Made by a program: the position numbers and the translations under genes. A stretch of DNA of 64,000 nucleotides, from contig NZ_CP045484.1 in the NCBI RefSeq assembly GCF_009729055.1, positions 1,240,001-1,304,000 on the forward strand, written 5' to 3'. The notes beneath the pieces are model-generated. The model was not told the origin of the DNA. It ran no database searches and worked only from the letters and a program-made list of their open reading frames with translations. Below, piece by piece: positions 27,932 through 39,552 of the stretch (position 1 is the stretch's first letter; the number at the start of each line of letters is the position of its first letter). The stretch comes from Sulfurisphaera ohwakuensis (GTDB lineage Archaea > Thermoproteota > Thermoprotei_A > Sulfolobales > Sulfolobaceae).

Positions 27932-29926
27932 TCACATCATCTCTGAAATTATGTCCTTTATATATTTTCCCGTAGTTTTCGAACTATAAATTTTTTTCAA
28001 TATATCTTTATCTTCTAATTTAGTTCTCTCTTTCCATACCTTAAGTGTTTCTTTCAATTTCATATATGCATTATAGTGATATTTACATAAATTATCATAT
28101 TCTGCCTCAAGGTCACAGAACTTACATTTCTTATACTTCATTAATCCTAATATTTTAGCTAATTTAATTCCTATTTGATCTTTATATTTATTATAATTAT
28201 CTAGATAGATCTTCAGAGTATTTATTGTTTCTGCGACAACTCCTTCTACTGTCTCTTTCCCATCTAGTATTTCGTTTAATTTTTCTTCCATCTTTGAAGT
28301 TAATTCTATGCTTGTTAAGTCCTTAAAATAATCTTTCAACACCTCAACTATAACAATTCCTAGCGATGTAGGATATATTGTACCTCTTTTTTGTGAAAGA
28401 TATTTTCTATTAAATAAGGTTTCAATAATTTTTCCTCTTGTAGCCTCAGTTCCTAAGTTGGAAGTTTCCATCCATTTTAATAATTGAACTTTGTTGTATC
28501 TTTTTACATCCGGTTTAGCCAAGTCCATCTTTACAGAAACAGATTCTATCTTAACCTCTTCTCCTTCTTTTACATCTAATAATTCCTCATCTTTCACAGA
28601 ATGATAGGGGTATAGTAATAACCATCCTTTAAACTTTATTTTTTGCCTAGTTATCTCATCAGATATATCCACATCCTTAAACCGTATGATTATTTTCTGA
28701 GTTATCATTATAGCATCTCTTGAAATGCTTGCAAGAAAACGCCTAGTTATTAGTTCAAACAACTTATATTGTCTAATCCCAAGTTTTTCAGTTATTCTAT
28801 TTCCAGTAGGGTAAATTGCAGGATGAGCGGGATCATCTTTACTTCCTTGTCTGACTATGTATTCTCCTTTCGTAATGTTTCTCACTAACCCTACTAAGTT
28901 CTTAAAATTGGCTTCTAATCCATTGACTATACTTTTTACATCAACTGATGGAGGAATTTTTTGACTATTTGTTCTAGGATAGCTAATTAACCCATCTAAG
29001 TATAATTCTTCAGCTAATCTTTCGACATAATAAGGTGAATAACCTAATATTCTGCCAGCTTCTGCTTGCAAATCTCCTAAATTAAAAGGTGAAGGTCGTG
29101 TTAATGATTTTTCCTCTATTCTGACCTCATCCACTACAGCCCTTGATTTTTTTATTTTATTAGCAAATTCTTGAGCTTCTTCCTTGTATTCGAACGTTCT
29201 ATTTAACGACAAGCTAAATGTCTCATTTCCTATTTTAATTTTTACACTAACTCTATATACAGGCAATGGAATATATAGTTCTCTTGCTATCTCATTTTCT
29301 ACTACATGGATTAGAGTAGGACTTTGTACCCTCCCCGCACTTAATGTTACCCTTTTCTTTGTAACAGAACTTACAGCTAACATTAAGGCCCTACTTACAT
29401 TAATACCCCATATCCAATCTACTTTATGCCTAGCAATACCTGCATTTATCATATTGTAGTCTAATGGTGAAAGATTTGAATATGCTTTCTGTATGTCTTG
29501 TTTAGTTAACGCTGAAAATTTCATTCTTTTAGCTTTTTTTAAATCACCAAAATGTTTGATTATCATATAACCTATTACAGAACCTTCAATATCATAATCA
29601 CAAGCATTAATATATTCAATGGCATATTTTGATAAATCCTTAAGCAAATTATAGTACTTTTTTGTATATTTAGCAGAATCATCTATTTCCCAAAGAGGTT
29701 TCCAATCCATGGAAAAAATAGGAAAAGAACTATCACCATAAAGATTAAATAAATGACCAGCAGCAGGTGCAACAACGTTTACTTTTCCTTTATAATTTAT
29801 AACCCAATAGCTTACTGAGTATTTTTTACATGTAGTTGGTTTATCTGATAAAGCCTCAGCTATTTTCTTTGCAGCTTTACTTTTTTCTGCAATAACTAAG
29901 ATATAATTTTTAGGATAACAATTCAT
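27932..29926 (-). CDS. topA: DNA topoisomerase IA (topoisomerase III type)
   Basis: A 664-residue enzyme relaxing or decatenating DNA through a 5'-phosphotyrosine. The TOPRIM domain begins VIAEKSKAAKKIAEAL and contains ACDYDIEGSVIG. The active-site tyrosine is in LISYPRTNSQ, with the GRVQSPTL motif before it. A small cysteine cluster near the C-terminus (KKCKFCDLEAEYDNLCKYH) may bind zinc. There is no helicase domain, so it is not reverse gyrase. It is directly behind rpo6 (one-base gap) and therefore probably co-transcribed with it. Confidence 0.92.
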   Translation of the reverse strand: MNCYPKNYILVIAEKSKAAKKIAEALSDKPTTCKKYSVSYWVINYKGKVNVVAPAAGHLFNLYGDSSFPIFSMDWKPLWEIDDSAKYTKKYYNLLKDLSKYAIEYINACDYDIEGSVIGYMIIKHFGDLKKAKRMKFSALTKQDIQKAYSNLSPLDYNMINAGIARHKVDWIWGINVSRALMLAVSSVTKKRVTLSAGRVQSPTLIHVVENEIARELYIPLPVYRVSVKIKIGNETFSLSLNRTFEYKEEAQEFANKIKKSRAVVDEVRIEEKSLTRPSPFNLGDLQAEAGRILGYSPYYVERLAEELYLDGLISYPRTNSQKIPPSVDVKSIVNGLEANFKNLVGLVRNITKGEYIVRQGSKDDPAHPAIYPTGNRITEKLGIRQYKLFELITRRFLASISRDAIMITQKIIIRFKDVDISDEITRQKIKFKGWLLLYPYHSVKDEELLDVKEGEEVKIESVSVKMDLAKPDVKRYNKVQLLKWMETSNLGTEATRGKIIETLFNRKYLSQKRGTIYPTSLGIVIVEVLKDYFKDLTSIELTSKMEEKLNEILDGKETVEGVVAETINTLKIYLDNYNKYKDQIGIKLAKILGLMKYKKCKFCDLEAEYDNLCKYHYNAYMKLKETLKVWKERTKLEDKDILKKIYSSKTTGKYIKDIISEMM

Positions 29927-29927
29927 A

Positions 29928-30188
29928 CTATTTAAACTCTACCTTTTTAACTGAAACCAACTCTATCTTCCCATTAGGATATACACGCCTTACTGTAATA
30001 GGTAAGACTCCACGCTTAAGCTCTTCTTCTGCTATACTAATTACATCATTAAAAGGTAAATTATTAGTGTCTATAAGAGGAGAAGCTCCCATAGCTAATT
30101 GTAATGCTCTGGCACTTATAATTCTAGCTATCTCGTATTTCGTTAATCTGTTTTTCCAGCTCTCCTCAAAAATTTTATTTATACTCAC
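29928..30188 (-). CDS. rpo6: RNA polymerase subunit Rpo6 (RpoK, omega homolog)
   Basis: An 86-residue subunit that clamps the largest RNA polymerase subunit and helps assembly. The signature [25 protein letters not shown] and the C-terminal [17 protein letters not shown] are diagnostic for the Rpb6/omega family. It lies between the serine-pathway genes (31 bases upstream) and topA, an arrangement joining transcription and topology functions in one minus-strand transcript. Confidence 0.94.
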   Translation of the reverse strand: MSINKIFEESWKNRLTKYEIARIISARALQLAMGASPLIDTNNLPFNDVISIAEEELKRGVLPITVRRVYPNGKIELVSVKKVEFK

Positions 30189-30219
30189 ACTTAAACACTC
30201 CCTAAAGATTTAAATAAGA

Positions 30220-31338
30220 TTAACTCCATTCGACTTCTTTTTCTAGTAATTCTGGAAGCTTACATTCTCTTGGAGGTAAATAGTCATAATTTTTATCTAA
30301 TAACTTGGCAGTAGCCTCCAATAATTTATTTACAGCTCTACTATCAACAACTCCTAGCAATCCAATTCTTACTATCTTTTCCTTTAATTCTCCCATTCCT
30401 CCAGATATTTCAATATTAAATTCATTTAGTAATTTCTTTCTATAATCTGGAATCGGTGGTATACCTGCAACTACAGTATTTGAAAAATTATTTTCATTTC
30501 CAAAAAGTAAGAAACCATAAGAGGATAGTACTTCCCTTACAAATCTTGCACAAGCCTCATGCCTTTTCCATCTATTTTCTATGCCTTCGATCTCTAATAA
30601 TTCTGCTGCTCTTAAAGATGCATTAAACACGCCAACAGCTGGAGTAAATGGAGTTTCTCCTTTATCCTGGAACTTAAGATGGAGAGAAATATCAAGATAT
30701 GAAGGAAGTGACTCTCCTTGTATTTCCTCAATACCGTCATCCGATAAAGCCACAAATGACATTCCTGGTACAGAGGCAAGAGCTTTCTGACTACCAGTAG
30801 CTACTGCATCTATTTTCCATTCATTTACTAATAATTTATAAGCAGCAAAACCGGATACCGAGTCTACTAATAATTTTAATCCTCTTCTCTTTACTTCACT
30901 TACTACATCTTCTAAATTTCTAAATGCCATACCAGAACTAGTTTCATTATGAACTAAAGCTACTGCAGTCGCATCTTTATTTTCATCTAATGCTTTCTTT
31001 ATTTCATCTATAGAGAAAATTTCGCCAATCTTTTTCTCATACACTTTTACTTGAGCTCCTCTTCTTCTCAAAGAGTCCACTAGTCTATTGCCAAATTCAC
31101 CGTAAGGAAAACTAATTACTTTTTCGTTAGGTTTAATCAACGAATATACCATTGCTTCAACAGCTAAAGTACCCGATCCCGTAAGTAAAGCAGTCCTGCT
31201 TGCACTAAAATGCTTATTCATTAAACTTTCCAATTTTCTTACTATCCCTCTAAATTTTTCACTTCTGTGATTAACTACTAATGTTGAGGCTTCTCTTACG
31301 CTTCTTGGTACTTCAACTGGTCCAGGAATTAAAAGCAT
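30220..31338 (-). CDS. Class V aminotransferase (serine-pyruvate / phosphoserine type)
   Basis: A 372-residue PLP enzyme of the alanine-glyoxylate/serine-pyruvate family. It begins [13 protein letters not shown] and has [13 protein letters not shown]. The cofactor lysine is in [17 protein letters not shown], with the preceding DSVSG aspartate that holds the PLP ring. It follows the phosphoglycerate dehydrogenase gene by one base, so together they probably make serine: the dehydrogenase gives phosphohydroxypyruvate and this enzyme would transaminate it. The substrate assignment is from context. Confidence 0.85.
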   Translation of the reverse strand: MLLIPGPVEVPRSVREASTLVVNHRSEKFRGIVRKLESLMNKHFSASRTALLTGSGTLAVEAMVYSLIKPNEKVISFPYGEFGNRLVDSLRRRGAQVKVYEKKIGEIFSIDEIKKALDENKDATAVALVHNETSSGMAFRNLEDVVSEVKRRGLKLLVDSVSGFAAYKLLVNEWKIDAVATGSQKALASVPGMSFVALSDDGIEEIQGESLPSYLDISLHLKFQDKGETPFTPAVGVFNASLRAAELLEIEGIENRWKRHEACARFVREVLSSYGFLLFGNENNFSNTVVAGIPPIPDYRKKLLNEFNIEISGGMGELKEKIVRIGLLGVVDSRAVNKLLEATAKLLDKNYDYLPPRECKLPELLEKEVEWS

Positions 31339-31339
31339 T

Positions 31340-32281
31340 TTATATCATCCCTAACTCTTTCATAGCGTTAAGCAAGTTTTGAGTAGTCATTTCTGCTACC
31401 CTTTTTTGAGCCTCTTTGGTTTGAGCACCAATATGAGTTGTAACAATAACTCTTTCATGTTTTAATAGTTCTAATTCCCATTCTTCCTTTGGTGGTTCAT
31501 TCCAAAATACATCAGTAGCATAAGCATAAACTTTTCCTTTCTTAATATAATCTAAAAGTGCTTTACCATTAACGGCAACTGCTCTACTGGTGTTTACAAT
31601 TATAACATTATCTTTCATTAGTTCAAATTGCGGATAGTCAATTATTGGTTTTGCATCTTTACTCACAGTAACATGAAGACTTATTACATCAGAATTTTTT
31701 AATAATTCCTCTAAACTTACTGCTATTGCGTTTATTTTCTCAGCTTTCTCTCTTATATCTAAAATATCGTAAGCTAATACTTTCATTCCCATTGCATTTG
31801 CTATTATTCCAACCTTAGTACCAATTCTTCCGAAACCTACAATCCCGATAGTTTTTCCAGCTAATTCTAGTCCCTCAATTTTTTTAAATATACCAGATTT
31901 TGCTAAAGCCATAGAAGTGTACATTTTCCTTGCTGCCGCTATCATGAGTCCAATAGTTAATTCTACTGCAGAATCAGTAGAGGCACCAGGAGCATAAACA
32001 ACTTTTATATTTCTTTTTTCAGCCTCTTCAGTATCTATATTATCAAGTCCAATTCCAGCCCTAGCAATAATTTTTAGTTTTTTGCCTTTTTCTATAACAT
32101 CTTTAGTCACTTTAGTTCTACTTCTCACTACTATAATATCATAATTACCGATTATATTAAGTAATTCTTCTTTGCTTATTTCTGGCATATAATCTACTTG
32201 AATTCCTTTTTCTCTCAAAGTTTTAATTAGAATTTCATCTATAGGATCTGTTATTAAGGCTTTAACAGTATAGATAGCCAT
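31340..32281 (-). CDS. serA: D-3-phosphoglycerate dehydrogenase
   Basis: A 313-residue short form of SerA without the C-terminal ACT domain found in bacterial enzymes, so serine feedback through that domain is absent. The NAD-binding loop is [10 protein letters not shown], the catalytic arginine is in [13 protein letters not shown], and the histidine is in [15 protein letters not shown]. It begins the serA-aminotransferase-rpo6-topA series. The TATA box on the minus strand (TTTATAAATA, 32312-32301) is 26 bases before the ATG, giving a leaderless message. Confidence 0.92.
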   Translation of the reverse strand: MAIYTVKALITDPIDEILIKTLREKGIQVDYMPEISKEELLNIIGNYDIIVVRSRTKVTKDVIEKGKKLKIIARAGIGLDNIDTEEAEKRNIKVVYAPGASTDSAVELTIGLMIAAARKMYTSMALAKSGIFKKIEGLELAGKTIGIVGFGRIGTKVGIIANAMGMKVLAYDILDIREKAEKINAIAVSLEELLKNSDVISLHVTVSKDAKPIIDYPQFELMKDNVIIVNTSRAVAVNGKALLDYIKKGKVYAYATDVFWNEPPKEEWELELLKHERVIVTTHIGAQTKEAQKRVAEMTTQNLLNAMKELGMI

Positions 32282-32300
32282 GCATAGAACACCCCTTTTT

Positions 32301-32312
32301 ATTTATAAATAG
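32301..32312. promoter_or_regulatory. Palindromic TATA box in front of serA
   Basis: TATTTATAAATA reads the same on both strands. For serA (minus) its centre is 26 bases from the ATG at 32281. On the plus strand the same distance falls beside an ATG at 32328 that opens a 34-codon basic peptide, so the box could fire both ways. Confidence 0.5.
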
Positions 32313-32327
32313 AGAAAGAAGTTTAAC

Positions 32328-32432
32328 ATGATGATGATGAAAATGAAGAGGAGAAGAAGAAGTCATAATAATAAGAAGTATAGTTATATAACTTCTCAAA
32401 ATTTTCTAGGAACTTATTTGTGTTCATTTTAA
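32328..32432 (+). CDS. Possible 34-residue basic peptide
   Basis: Four consecutive ATG codons open a frame coding for MMMMKMKRRRRSHNNKKYSY and a further short tail. A TATA box lies about 20 bases upstream. It might be a leader peptide or a real microprotein, but short open frames of this size also arise by chance in this sequence, and I have no homology to support it. The surrounding 32282-32474 interval holds nothing else that I recognise. Confidence 0.2.
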   Translation: MMMMKMKRRRRSHNNKKYSYITSQNFLGTYLCSF

Positions 32433-32474
32433 TTCATGATATCCATTTGCTACTCATTTTTATATTTTTTTATT

Positions 32475-33089
32475 CTACTTTACGATTGTATTGGTTTGTT
32501 TAAAAAATATATACAAATCAAGTAGTCCAACTTGAATACCAAGATTAATACTAATTGATTTAAGTATACTTTCAGCTAAATAATAGTCCTTTTTATTTTT
32601 AATTTTTAAATTACTAGTGCCAATTTCGTTAAGGAAATGTAGCACATGCCTATCTATAATTGCTAAATCGAAATAGCCTACGTTTCTCAAGAAATGGCTA
32701 GATTCTTTCAATCCTAATCCGTCAATGTTATTTATGATATACTGCCTGGCTTCTTCTTGTGAATAATCAGCAATAGGTTTTATTTTTGCTTTCAAATTTC
32801 CATATAATTTTCTTGCATTTGCTATATATTTTGCTTTTAAATTGTAAAATCTATAACCGGCTAATCTAAGTCTTTTGCTCATCTGATCTTCATTTAGAGA
32901 AAAAATTTCGTCCATTATATAATTTAGAGCTTTATACGCAGATATAAAAGAACTATTTGAGGTTAAAATACATAAAATTAATTCTCTAAACCAAACATTC
33001 TCTTCAGCTCTGTTATTTAATTTAAACTCTTCTGCTCTTTCTAGCACTCTTGCTCTTAGCTTTTTGTTTTTTACTAGCTCTCTTAGCAC
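32475..33089 (-). CDS. ogg: 8-oxoguanine DNA glycosylase/AP lyase, Ogg2 type
   Basis: A 204-residue helix-hairpin-helix glycosylase removing 8-oxoguanine and cutting the abasic strand. The N-terminal [26 protein letters not shown] segment is family-like, followed by [14 protein letters not shown], the hairpin [17 protein letters not shown] with the catalytic lysine, and the aspartate in [13 protein letters not shown]. Its 5' end overlaps the lysine-rich 3' end of the upstream gene by 68 bases in another frame. That is unusual, but the conserved N-terminus supports this start. Confidence 0.88.
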   Translation of the reverse strand: MLRELVKNKKLRARVLERAEEFKLNNRAEENVWFRELILCILTSNSSFISAYKALNYIMDEIFSLNEDQMSKRLRLAGYRFYNLKAKYIANARKLYGNLKAKIKPIADYSQEEARQYIINNIDGLGLKESSHFLRNVGYFDLAIIDRHVLHFLNEIGTSNLKIKNKKDYYLAESILKSISINLGIQVGLLDLYIFFKQTNTIVK

Positions 33090-33549
33090 CTTTCTTCTTC
33101 CTCTTAGCCTTCTTTATTTTCTCCTTCTTAGGTTTAACCTCTGAAAATTCGTCTTTTAACACAACTTTAGTGTAACCTTCATCAAACTCTAAAATTGCAA
33201 ATGGCTCTTTAAAATCATCAGTAAGATTAAAACCCACTAACACATAGTCTTTATCAAAAAATGTTAAGTAATTAACCTGAACTTGTTCAGCATTTTCTAA
33301 GGAGGTAGGTATTCCTAACCTAAGTAGCTTTAAAGGTTTTGGTAAAACATACTTTGTGTTTACTCCTTTAAGATAAAGAGGAGCAGAATTATGAACATAG
33401 GCTATTCCATCTTTTAATGATAAATTTTCTATTTCATCTTCCGAATTTATTTCTATTTCATCTTCTTTAATCTTATTAACCTTAATACCTATAATACCAG
33501 GATAAAGTTGCACTTCCTCACCATTAAAATATTCAACAATTGCTTTCAA
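33022..33549 (-). CDS. Unknown protein with a lysine-rich C-terminal tail
   Basis: A 175-residue protein. The first 130 residues are beta-rich with many charged residues. The last 38 or so are almost wholly Lys/Arg/Ala/Ser (starting [20 protein letters not shown]), resembling histone- or ribosome-binding tails, so nucleic-acid binding is likely. The tail is encoded across the start of ogg. A TATA box CTATATAA on the minus strand near 33568 serves the pair. I do not recognise the globular domain. Confidence 0.6.
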   Translation of the reverse strand: MKAIVEYFNGEEVQLYPGIIGIKVNKIKEDEIEINSEDEIENLSLKDGIAYVHNSAPLYLKGVNTKYVLPKPLKLLRLGIPTSLENAEQVQVNYLTFFDKDYVLVGFNLTDDFKEPFAILEFDEGYTKVVLKDEFSEVKPKKEKIKKAKRKKKGAKRASKKQKAKSKSARKSRRV

Positions 33550-33663
33550 CTGTTCTCAGCATATTATATAGTGAAGCAATAATTAAAATTCATTTTTAGA
33601 AACATTAAGTACTACTTAATCTTCACGTTAAATATAAATATCACATAATTTCTCTTTTTACCC

Positions 33664-33882
33664 ATGAGTATAAGAATAAGAGGCTCTAACGCTTATGGAC
33701 ATAGCGGATGGTTTACAGTATATTGTAGAATATGTAATAGGAAATTAAAGATAGGTACAGATTTAGTATATAAATGTCCAAAATGTGAAAAGAAATATAA
33801 TGCTTTCTTCTGTGAAGCTGATGCAAGAGGACTAAAATGGAAATGCCCATATTGTAGTACTGAACTAGTGCCAGTAATATGA
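33664..33882 (+). CDS. Small double zinc-knuckle protein
   Basis: A 72-residue protein with C-x2-C pairs at CRIC, CPKC and CPYC plus a single cysteine FFCEAD, enough for one or two zinc sites in a ribbon fold. There is no membrane segment. It is leaderless: AAATATAAATATC lies about 26 bases upstream. The next gene starts four bases before its end. Such small zinc ribbons in archaea bind ribosomes or RNA polymerase, but the family is unknown to me. Confidence 0.62.
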   Translation: MSIRIRGSNAYGHSGWFTVYCRICNRKLKIGTDLVYKCPKCEKKYNAFFCEADARGLKWKCPYCSTELVPVI

Positions 33883-34190
33883 ATATACAAAAATTTTTTA
33901 TAAATAATAAACAAATTACTATTATAAATGAAAAAATAATATATTTAGATGTTGATAAGGTTATTGATAGTAAAGAAATAATAAGGAAGTTAAATTTTAT
34001 TAATGATAAAATTGCATACTTAGATTTTAGCTATTCGAATCAATATTTCACAATATTAAAATTAATTTTTTGTAAAACTAGACTTCATATTTATCTATGT
34101 AATGTTTTATTAGAATTAAAGAAAATTGATATTACACCTGAAGAAATCTATAATAAACTAGAGGATGTATTAGATAAAGTCATAACATAA
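33879..34190 (+). CDS. Hypothetical protein
   Basis: A 103-residue protein rich in Ile, Leu, Lys and Asn with no recognisable motif; predicted mixed alpha/beta. It overlaps the zinc-knuckle gene by four bases (ATGA) and so is likely co-translated. The last 43 bases overlap the end of the convergent gene at 34148-34471. Both overlapping ends have ordinary codons, so either gene could be slightly mis-bounded. Confidence 0.5.
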   Translation: MNIQKFFINNKQITIINEKIIYLDVDKVIDSKEIIRKLNFINDKIAYLDFSYSNQYFTILKLIFCKTRLHIYLCNVLLELKKIDITPEEIYNKLEDVLDKVIT

Positions 34191-34471
34191 CCTTCTTGGC
34201 GTAATTTTTTACTTATTTTTTCTACTATTTGTGAAAGAATTTGAGCATCTAACGATTCTATTCTTATATACACATTTAACTGTTTTGATTCATTAAACGC
34301 AGTGTAAATAATAATTAATGAGTCTTTTGAAGGAGCACATATAATACTAGCACCAGTCTTAATAGGATTGCAAAAATCTATTAATTCTCTTTCTAATAGA
34401 TCTACAACATATGGTAATCTTGATATTTTGAATGGATCTGATGATAATAATACGAATTCGACTCTAAACAA
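34148..34471 (-). CDS. Hypothetical protein
   Basis: A 107-residue alpha/beta protein starting with TTG immediately after the stop of the upstream gene. It has SASIICAPSKDS-like Ser/Thr-rich central strands (GASIICAPSKDSLIIIYT) and a helical C-terminus. No family is recognised. It is co-transcribed with the gene at 34472-34864 and the flavoprotein upstream, with coding ends touching or overlapping throughout. Confidence 0.55.
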   Translation of the reverse strand: MFRVEFVLLSSDPFKISRLPYVVDLLERELIDFCNPIKTGASIICAPSKDSLIIIYTAFNESKQLNVYIRIESLDAQILSQIVEKISKKLRQEGYVMTLSNTSSSLL

Positions 34472-34864
34472 TTATTTTACCTCCTTTAAGTTCATATTTT
34501 TTATAGGAATATTAAGTTTATCAAATATTTTCTTTATAATCTCCGCGTATTTCTTATCTCCTTTTACTAGTTTTAGTTTTAATTTTCTATAATTCATTAC
34601 TAGACTTATCTGACCATTATCATATACAATAACTTTTCCTTTAACCCTATTTTTTATATTTTTAATAAGATAAATGTATACGAAAGTCTTATCACTAGGT
34701 AAATCAACCAGTTGAGCTTCACCAACTTTATATATTCCCTGAAGTTTTTTCTTTGTTTTAAAAGACTTAAATTCATAAAAATTCTCTCCTTCAATAACAT
34801 AAATTAATGTTCTAATAGCGTGTTTTCCACTCTTACTTTTGCTATTTTCTAAGTAGACCTCCAT
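34472..34864 (-). CDS. Hypothetical basic protein
   Basis: A 130-residue lysine-rich, beta-strand-rich protein. It opens with [20 protein letters not shown] and ends in a charged helix. It overlaps the upstream flavoprotein gene by 23 bases. The high positive charge suggests RNA, DNA or phospholipid headgroup contact, but no motif supports a choice. Confidence 0.55.
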   Translation of the reverse strand: MEVYLENSKSKSGKHAIRTLIYVIEGENFYEFKSFKTKKKLQGIYKVGEAQLVDLPSDKTFVYIYLIKNIKNRVKGKVIVYDNGQISLVMNYRKLKLKLVKGDKKYAEIIKKIFDKLNIPIKNMNLKEVK

Positions 34865-35822
34865 TTTTAATCGCCTTTACTGATTCTGAGATTCCCTCAA
34901 AAGTAATTTTATCTTCAAGATATGCATCTAAAAGTATATCGTTTTTAAATAATATTCTCAAAAGTGATCTCCTTAGGGAAAGAGAGGAGTACCTATAAAC
35001 TCTTAGTAACATATGTTGAATATCAACAGCATAATGTAATTTTTTTAGACTATTTTCCATGTACTCATTAAAATTTTCTTCCTTATATAAGGCTTCAAAT
35101 GCTCTTTCTGCCGATATAGCTGATGGTCTTATTCCTTCACCACTTAAAGGAAAAACCAAGCCCCGTGCCTCACCTATTCTATAGTTTTTATCTTTAACTG
35201 GAGATATAGATATAGGTGCTCCTCTTATATCGATGATTTTCGCATCACTATATTTTTCTTTAATATATTTAAGTATTAATTCTCTAGAATTTTTATATTC
35301 CAAAAAACCAGCACCAATATTTAGAATTCCATCTTCATTTGGGAAAATCCAATAAAATCCAGTATATTTAGTATCAAATTCAAACACGGCTACATCGTCA
35401 AATTTTCCTGTTTTTACTAAAGCCCTAGTTGTATATACTACTTCTCTATCCATATCATATGGTCCTTTAGCATCTATTACTTTATCATAATTTTTTCTAT
35501 TGAATTTTGATTGATGATATGTTTTTACTTCTTCTCTCATTTTATTTATCCATCCCCATTTATCTATCACTAACCATTTTGTATTTCTATATTCTATATC
35601 ATGTATTAATTCTCCATCTAAATAAAACGCGAATCTTTTTATTCTAAATTTTATATCCCAGGGAATTGGTGGTGTATAAACATTAGGAACGATATCCCCA
35701 CAAGGTTTTACATATTTATCTTTAATATCAAACAAGCTTACCTCATAATTAGTTCTAGTTCTTAGAAGGTAAGCTAATAATGATCCAGATACTCCTCCTC
35801 CTAGAATTGCTATTTTTATCAT
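34842..35822 (-). CDS. FAD-dependent oxidoreductase, geranylgeranyl-reductase-like
   Basis: A 326-residue flavoprotein with the Rossmann motif [13 protein letters not shown] near residue 8, a KPCGD segment typical of the geranylgeranyl reductase family around residue 42, [17 protein letters not shown] in the middle, and [21 protein letters not shown] near 230. Family members hydrogenate the isoprenoid chains of archaeal lipids or related quinones; this one is shorter than the main archaeal reductase (about 400-450). It shares a 54-base divergent spacer with valS and is followed by two unknown genes. Confidence 0.78.
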   Translation of the reverse strand: MIKIAILGGGVSGSLLAYLLRTRTNYEVSLFDIKDKYVKPCGDIVPNVYTPPIPWDIKFRIKRFAFYLDGELIHDIEYRNTKWLVIDKWGWINKMREEVKTYHQSKFNRKNYDKVIDAKGPYDMDREVVYTTRALVKTGKFDDVAVFEFDTKYTGFYWIFPNEDGILNIGAGFLEYKNSRELILKYIKEKYSDAKIIDIRGAPISISPVKDKNYRIGEARGLVFPLSGEGIRPSAISAERAFEALYKEENFNEYMENSLKKLHYAVDIQHMLLRVYRYSSLSLRRSLLRILFKNDILLDAYLEDKITFEGISESVKAIKNGGLLRK

Positions 35823-35876
35823 TTTAAATGCTTTTTAAAGCAAGACCTTATAAATTAATGTTAAGGTGATTAGTTA

Positions 35877-38306
35877 TTGTTATCCCAAGAAGAGATTAAT
35901 AAGAAACTAGAAGAATGGCCGAAACATTATAATCCGAAAGAAATTGAATTAAAATGGCAACAGATTTGGTTATCCAAGGAATATTGGGAGAAAGTATTTA
36001 GATTTAAAGATGAAGACGAGAAATCCCCAGTTTTCGTCATAGATACACCTCCACCTTTTACGAGTGGAGAACTACATATGGGTCATGCTTACTGGGTTAC
36101 AATTGCTGATACAATTGGTAGGTTTAAGAGATTACAAGGATATAATGTACTTCTTCCACAAGGTTGGGATACGCAAGGATTACCAACTGAATTAAAAGTT
36201 CAATATAGATTAAAAATCCCTAAAGAAAACAGAGAACTATTTCTCAAAAAATGCGTTGAGTGGACTGAGGATATGATAAAGAAAATGAAGGAAGCAATGA
36301 TAAGGTTAGGATATAGACCAGAATGGGAAAGATATGAATATAGAACATATGAAAATAATTATAGAAAAATAATTCAGAAAAGTTTATTAGAAATGTATAA
36401 GTTGGGACTTATTGAAATTAGAGAAGGACCAGTATATTGGTGTCCTAAATGCGAGACTGCTTTGGCTCAAAGCGAAGTTGGTTATCTAGAAAAGGATGGA
36501 ATTTTAGCTTATATTAGATTTCCTCTAAAAGATGGTGGAGAAATTATCATTGCCACAACAAGACCAGAATTATTAGCTGCCACACAAGCTGTAGCTGTAC
36601 ATCCAGAAGATGAAAGATATAAAGGACTTATTGGAAAGATTGCAATAATCCCTTTATTTAACAAAGAAGTAAAGATTATTGGAGATGATGCAGTAGAAAA
36701 GGAGTTTGGAACCGGTGCTGTAATGATAAGTACGTATGGTGACCCGCAAGATATAAAATGGCAATTGAAATATAATTTACCTACTACTGAGCTGATTGAT
36801 GAAAAAGGGAGAATAAAGAATACAAATGGTCTCTTAGATGGATTAAAAATTGAAGAAGCTAGGAAGAAAATAATAGAATTACTCAAAGAAAAAGGATATC
36901 TTGTCAAAATAGAGAATTTTAAGCATAATGTGTTATCTCATACTGAAAGAAGTGATTGTTTATCCCCAATTGAGTTCCTTGTCAAGAAACAGATATTTAT
37001 AAAAACTTTACAATTTAAGGATAAATTACTTGAAGAATATAAGAAAATGAAATTCATTCCTTCTAGGATGTCGTATTATTTAGAAGATTGGATTAAAAGT
37101 TTAGAATGGGATTGGAATATAAGTAGACAAAGAGTGTACGGTACACCATTACCTTTCTGGTATTGCGATAACAATCATTTGATTCCAGCTAGAGAAGAAG
37201 ATTTACCTTTAGATCCTACAAAAACAAAACCACCATATGAGAAATGTCCTCAGTGTGGATTACCATTAAAGCCAGTTACTGATGTAGCAGATGTATGGAT
37301 AGATTCTAGCGTTACAGTAATTTATTTAACTGGATTCTATACTGATAAAAGAAAATTTAAGAAAACTTTCCCAGCATCAGTAAGATTACAAGGAACAGAT
37401 ATAATAAGGACTTGGCTATTTTATACGTTTTTCAGAACACTAGTACTTACTGGAAATATTCCATTTAAAGAAGTTCTAATAAATGGTCAAGTTCTTGGTC
37501 CAGATGGAACTAGAATGAGCAAAAGTAAAGGAAACGTAGTTAATCCATTAGATAAGGTTGATGAGTTCGGTGCCGATTCAATTAGACTAACTTTATTAGA
37601 TGCTAGAATAGGTGATGATTTTCCATTTAAATGGGAAACAGTTAGAGGAAAAAAATTATTGCTACAGAAGCTGTGGAATGCAGGTAGATTATCTTATCCA
37701 TTTATAGGAAAGAAAAAGTTTGATAGACCAAACAATTTACATCCTATTGATAGATGGATTTTACAAGAACATAAAAGGTTTGTAAAGAAAAGTATTGAAG
37801 CTTATAATAATTATGATTTCTATCAAGTTGTTGAATCGCTCTACTCTTACTTCTGGGAAACTATTGCTGACGAGTATCTTGAATTGATTAAGCATAGATT
37901 ATTTGCTGAAGATTTATCTGCATTATATACCTTGAGCAGGATATTTAAAGATCTGCTAATAATCTTACACCCTATTGCACCTCATATCACAGAAGAGATG
38001 TACAATAGACTTTATGGAGATAAAATTTCAATCATACTTGAAGGATTACCTAATGTTGACGATATTGAAGAAGATCCTAACATAGATACTTTAGGGAAAT
38101 ACATAAAAACAACAACATCTACGATTAGGACTTTAAAAATACAAAATAGAATACCGATACCAGTAAGTATAAATGTTAAGCTTGTAGGGCCAAAAGAGTA
38201 TATCGAAACAATTAAAAGAGTTGAAGATGACATAATAAAAACATTAAAAATAGAAAAAATTGTATACGAGGAAGGAGAAGAAATTAAGGCAGAGCTACTT
38301 AGTTAG
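35877..38306 (+). CDS. valS: Valyl-tRNA synthetase
   Basis: An 809-residue class I synthetase. HIGH-type motif [10 protein letters not shown] near residue 63, the editing domain with [19 protein letters not shown], a zinc-binding insert ([16 protein letters not shown]), and KMSKS-type [12 protein letters not shown] near residue 545. [13 protein letters not shown] and [10 protein letters not shown] point to valine rather than leucine or isoleucine. It starts at TTG (35877), with TTATAAATT about 27 bases upstream. It is convergent with the aminotransferase gene across 37 bases. Confidence 0.93.
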   Translation: MLSQEEINKKLEEWPKHYNPKEIELKWQQIWLSKEYWEKVFRFKDEDEKSPVFVIDTPPPFTSGELHMGHAYWVTIADTIGRFKRLQGYNVLLPQGWDTQGLPTELKVQYRLKIPKENRELFLKKCVEWTEDMIKKMKEAMIRLGYRPEWERYEYRTYENNYRKIIQKSLLEMYKLGLIEIREGPVYWCPKCETALAQSEVGYLEKDGILAYIRFPLKDGGEIIIATTRPELLAATQAVAVHPEDERYKGLIGKIAIIPLFNKEVKIIGDDAVEKEFGTGAVMISTYGDPQDIKWQLKYNLPTTELIDEKGRIKNTNGLLDGLKIEEARKKIIELLKEKGYLVKIENFKHNVLSHTERSDCLSPIEFLVKKQIFIKTLQFKDKLLEEYKKMKFIPSRMSYYLEDWIKSLEWDWNISRQRVYGTPLPFWYCDNNHLIPAREEDLPLDPTKTKPPYEKCPQCGLPLKPVTDVADVWIDSSVTVIYLTGFYTDKRKFKKTFPASVRLQGTDIIRTWLFYTFFRTLVLTGNIPFKEVLINGQVLGPDGTRMSKSKGNVVNPLDKVDEFGADSIRLTLLDARIGDDFPFKWETVRGKKLLLQKLWNAGRLSYPFIGKKKFDRPNNLHPIDRWILQEHKRFVKKSIEAYNNYDFYQVVESLYSYFWETIADEYLELIKHRLFAEDLSALYTLSRIFKDLLIILHPIAPHITEEMYNRLYGDKISIILEGLPNVDDIEEDPNIDTLGKYIKTTTSTIRTLKIQNRIPIPVSINVKLVGPKEYIETIKRVEDDIIKTLKIEKIVYEEGEEIKAELLS

Positions 38307-38343
38307 ATCAGCCCATGGGAGTTTCGTTCATCTTTTCACACTA

Positions 38344-39543
<1,200 letters not shown>

Positions 39544-39552
39544 AGGAAAAAA

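Noticed and set aside
27932..29926. Reverse gyrase
   Set aside because: Only the topoisomerase IA half is present; there is no N-terminal helicase-like domain.
32328..32390. Third box C/D RNA based on repeated ATGATGA
   Set aside because: C-box-like repeats are present but no CTGA D box follows at a usable distance.
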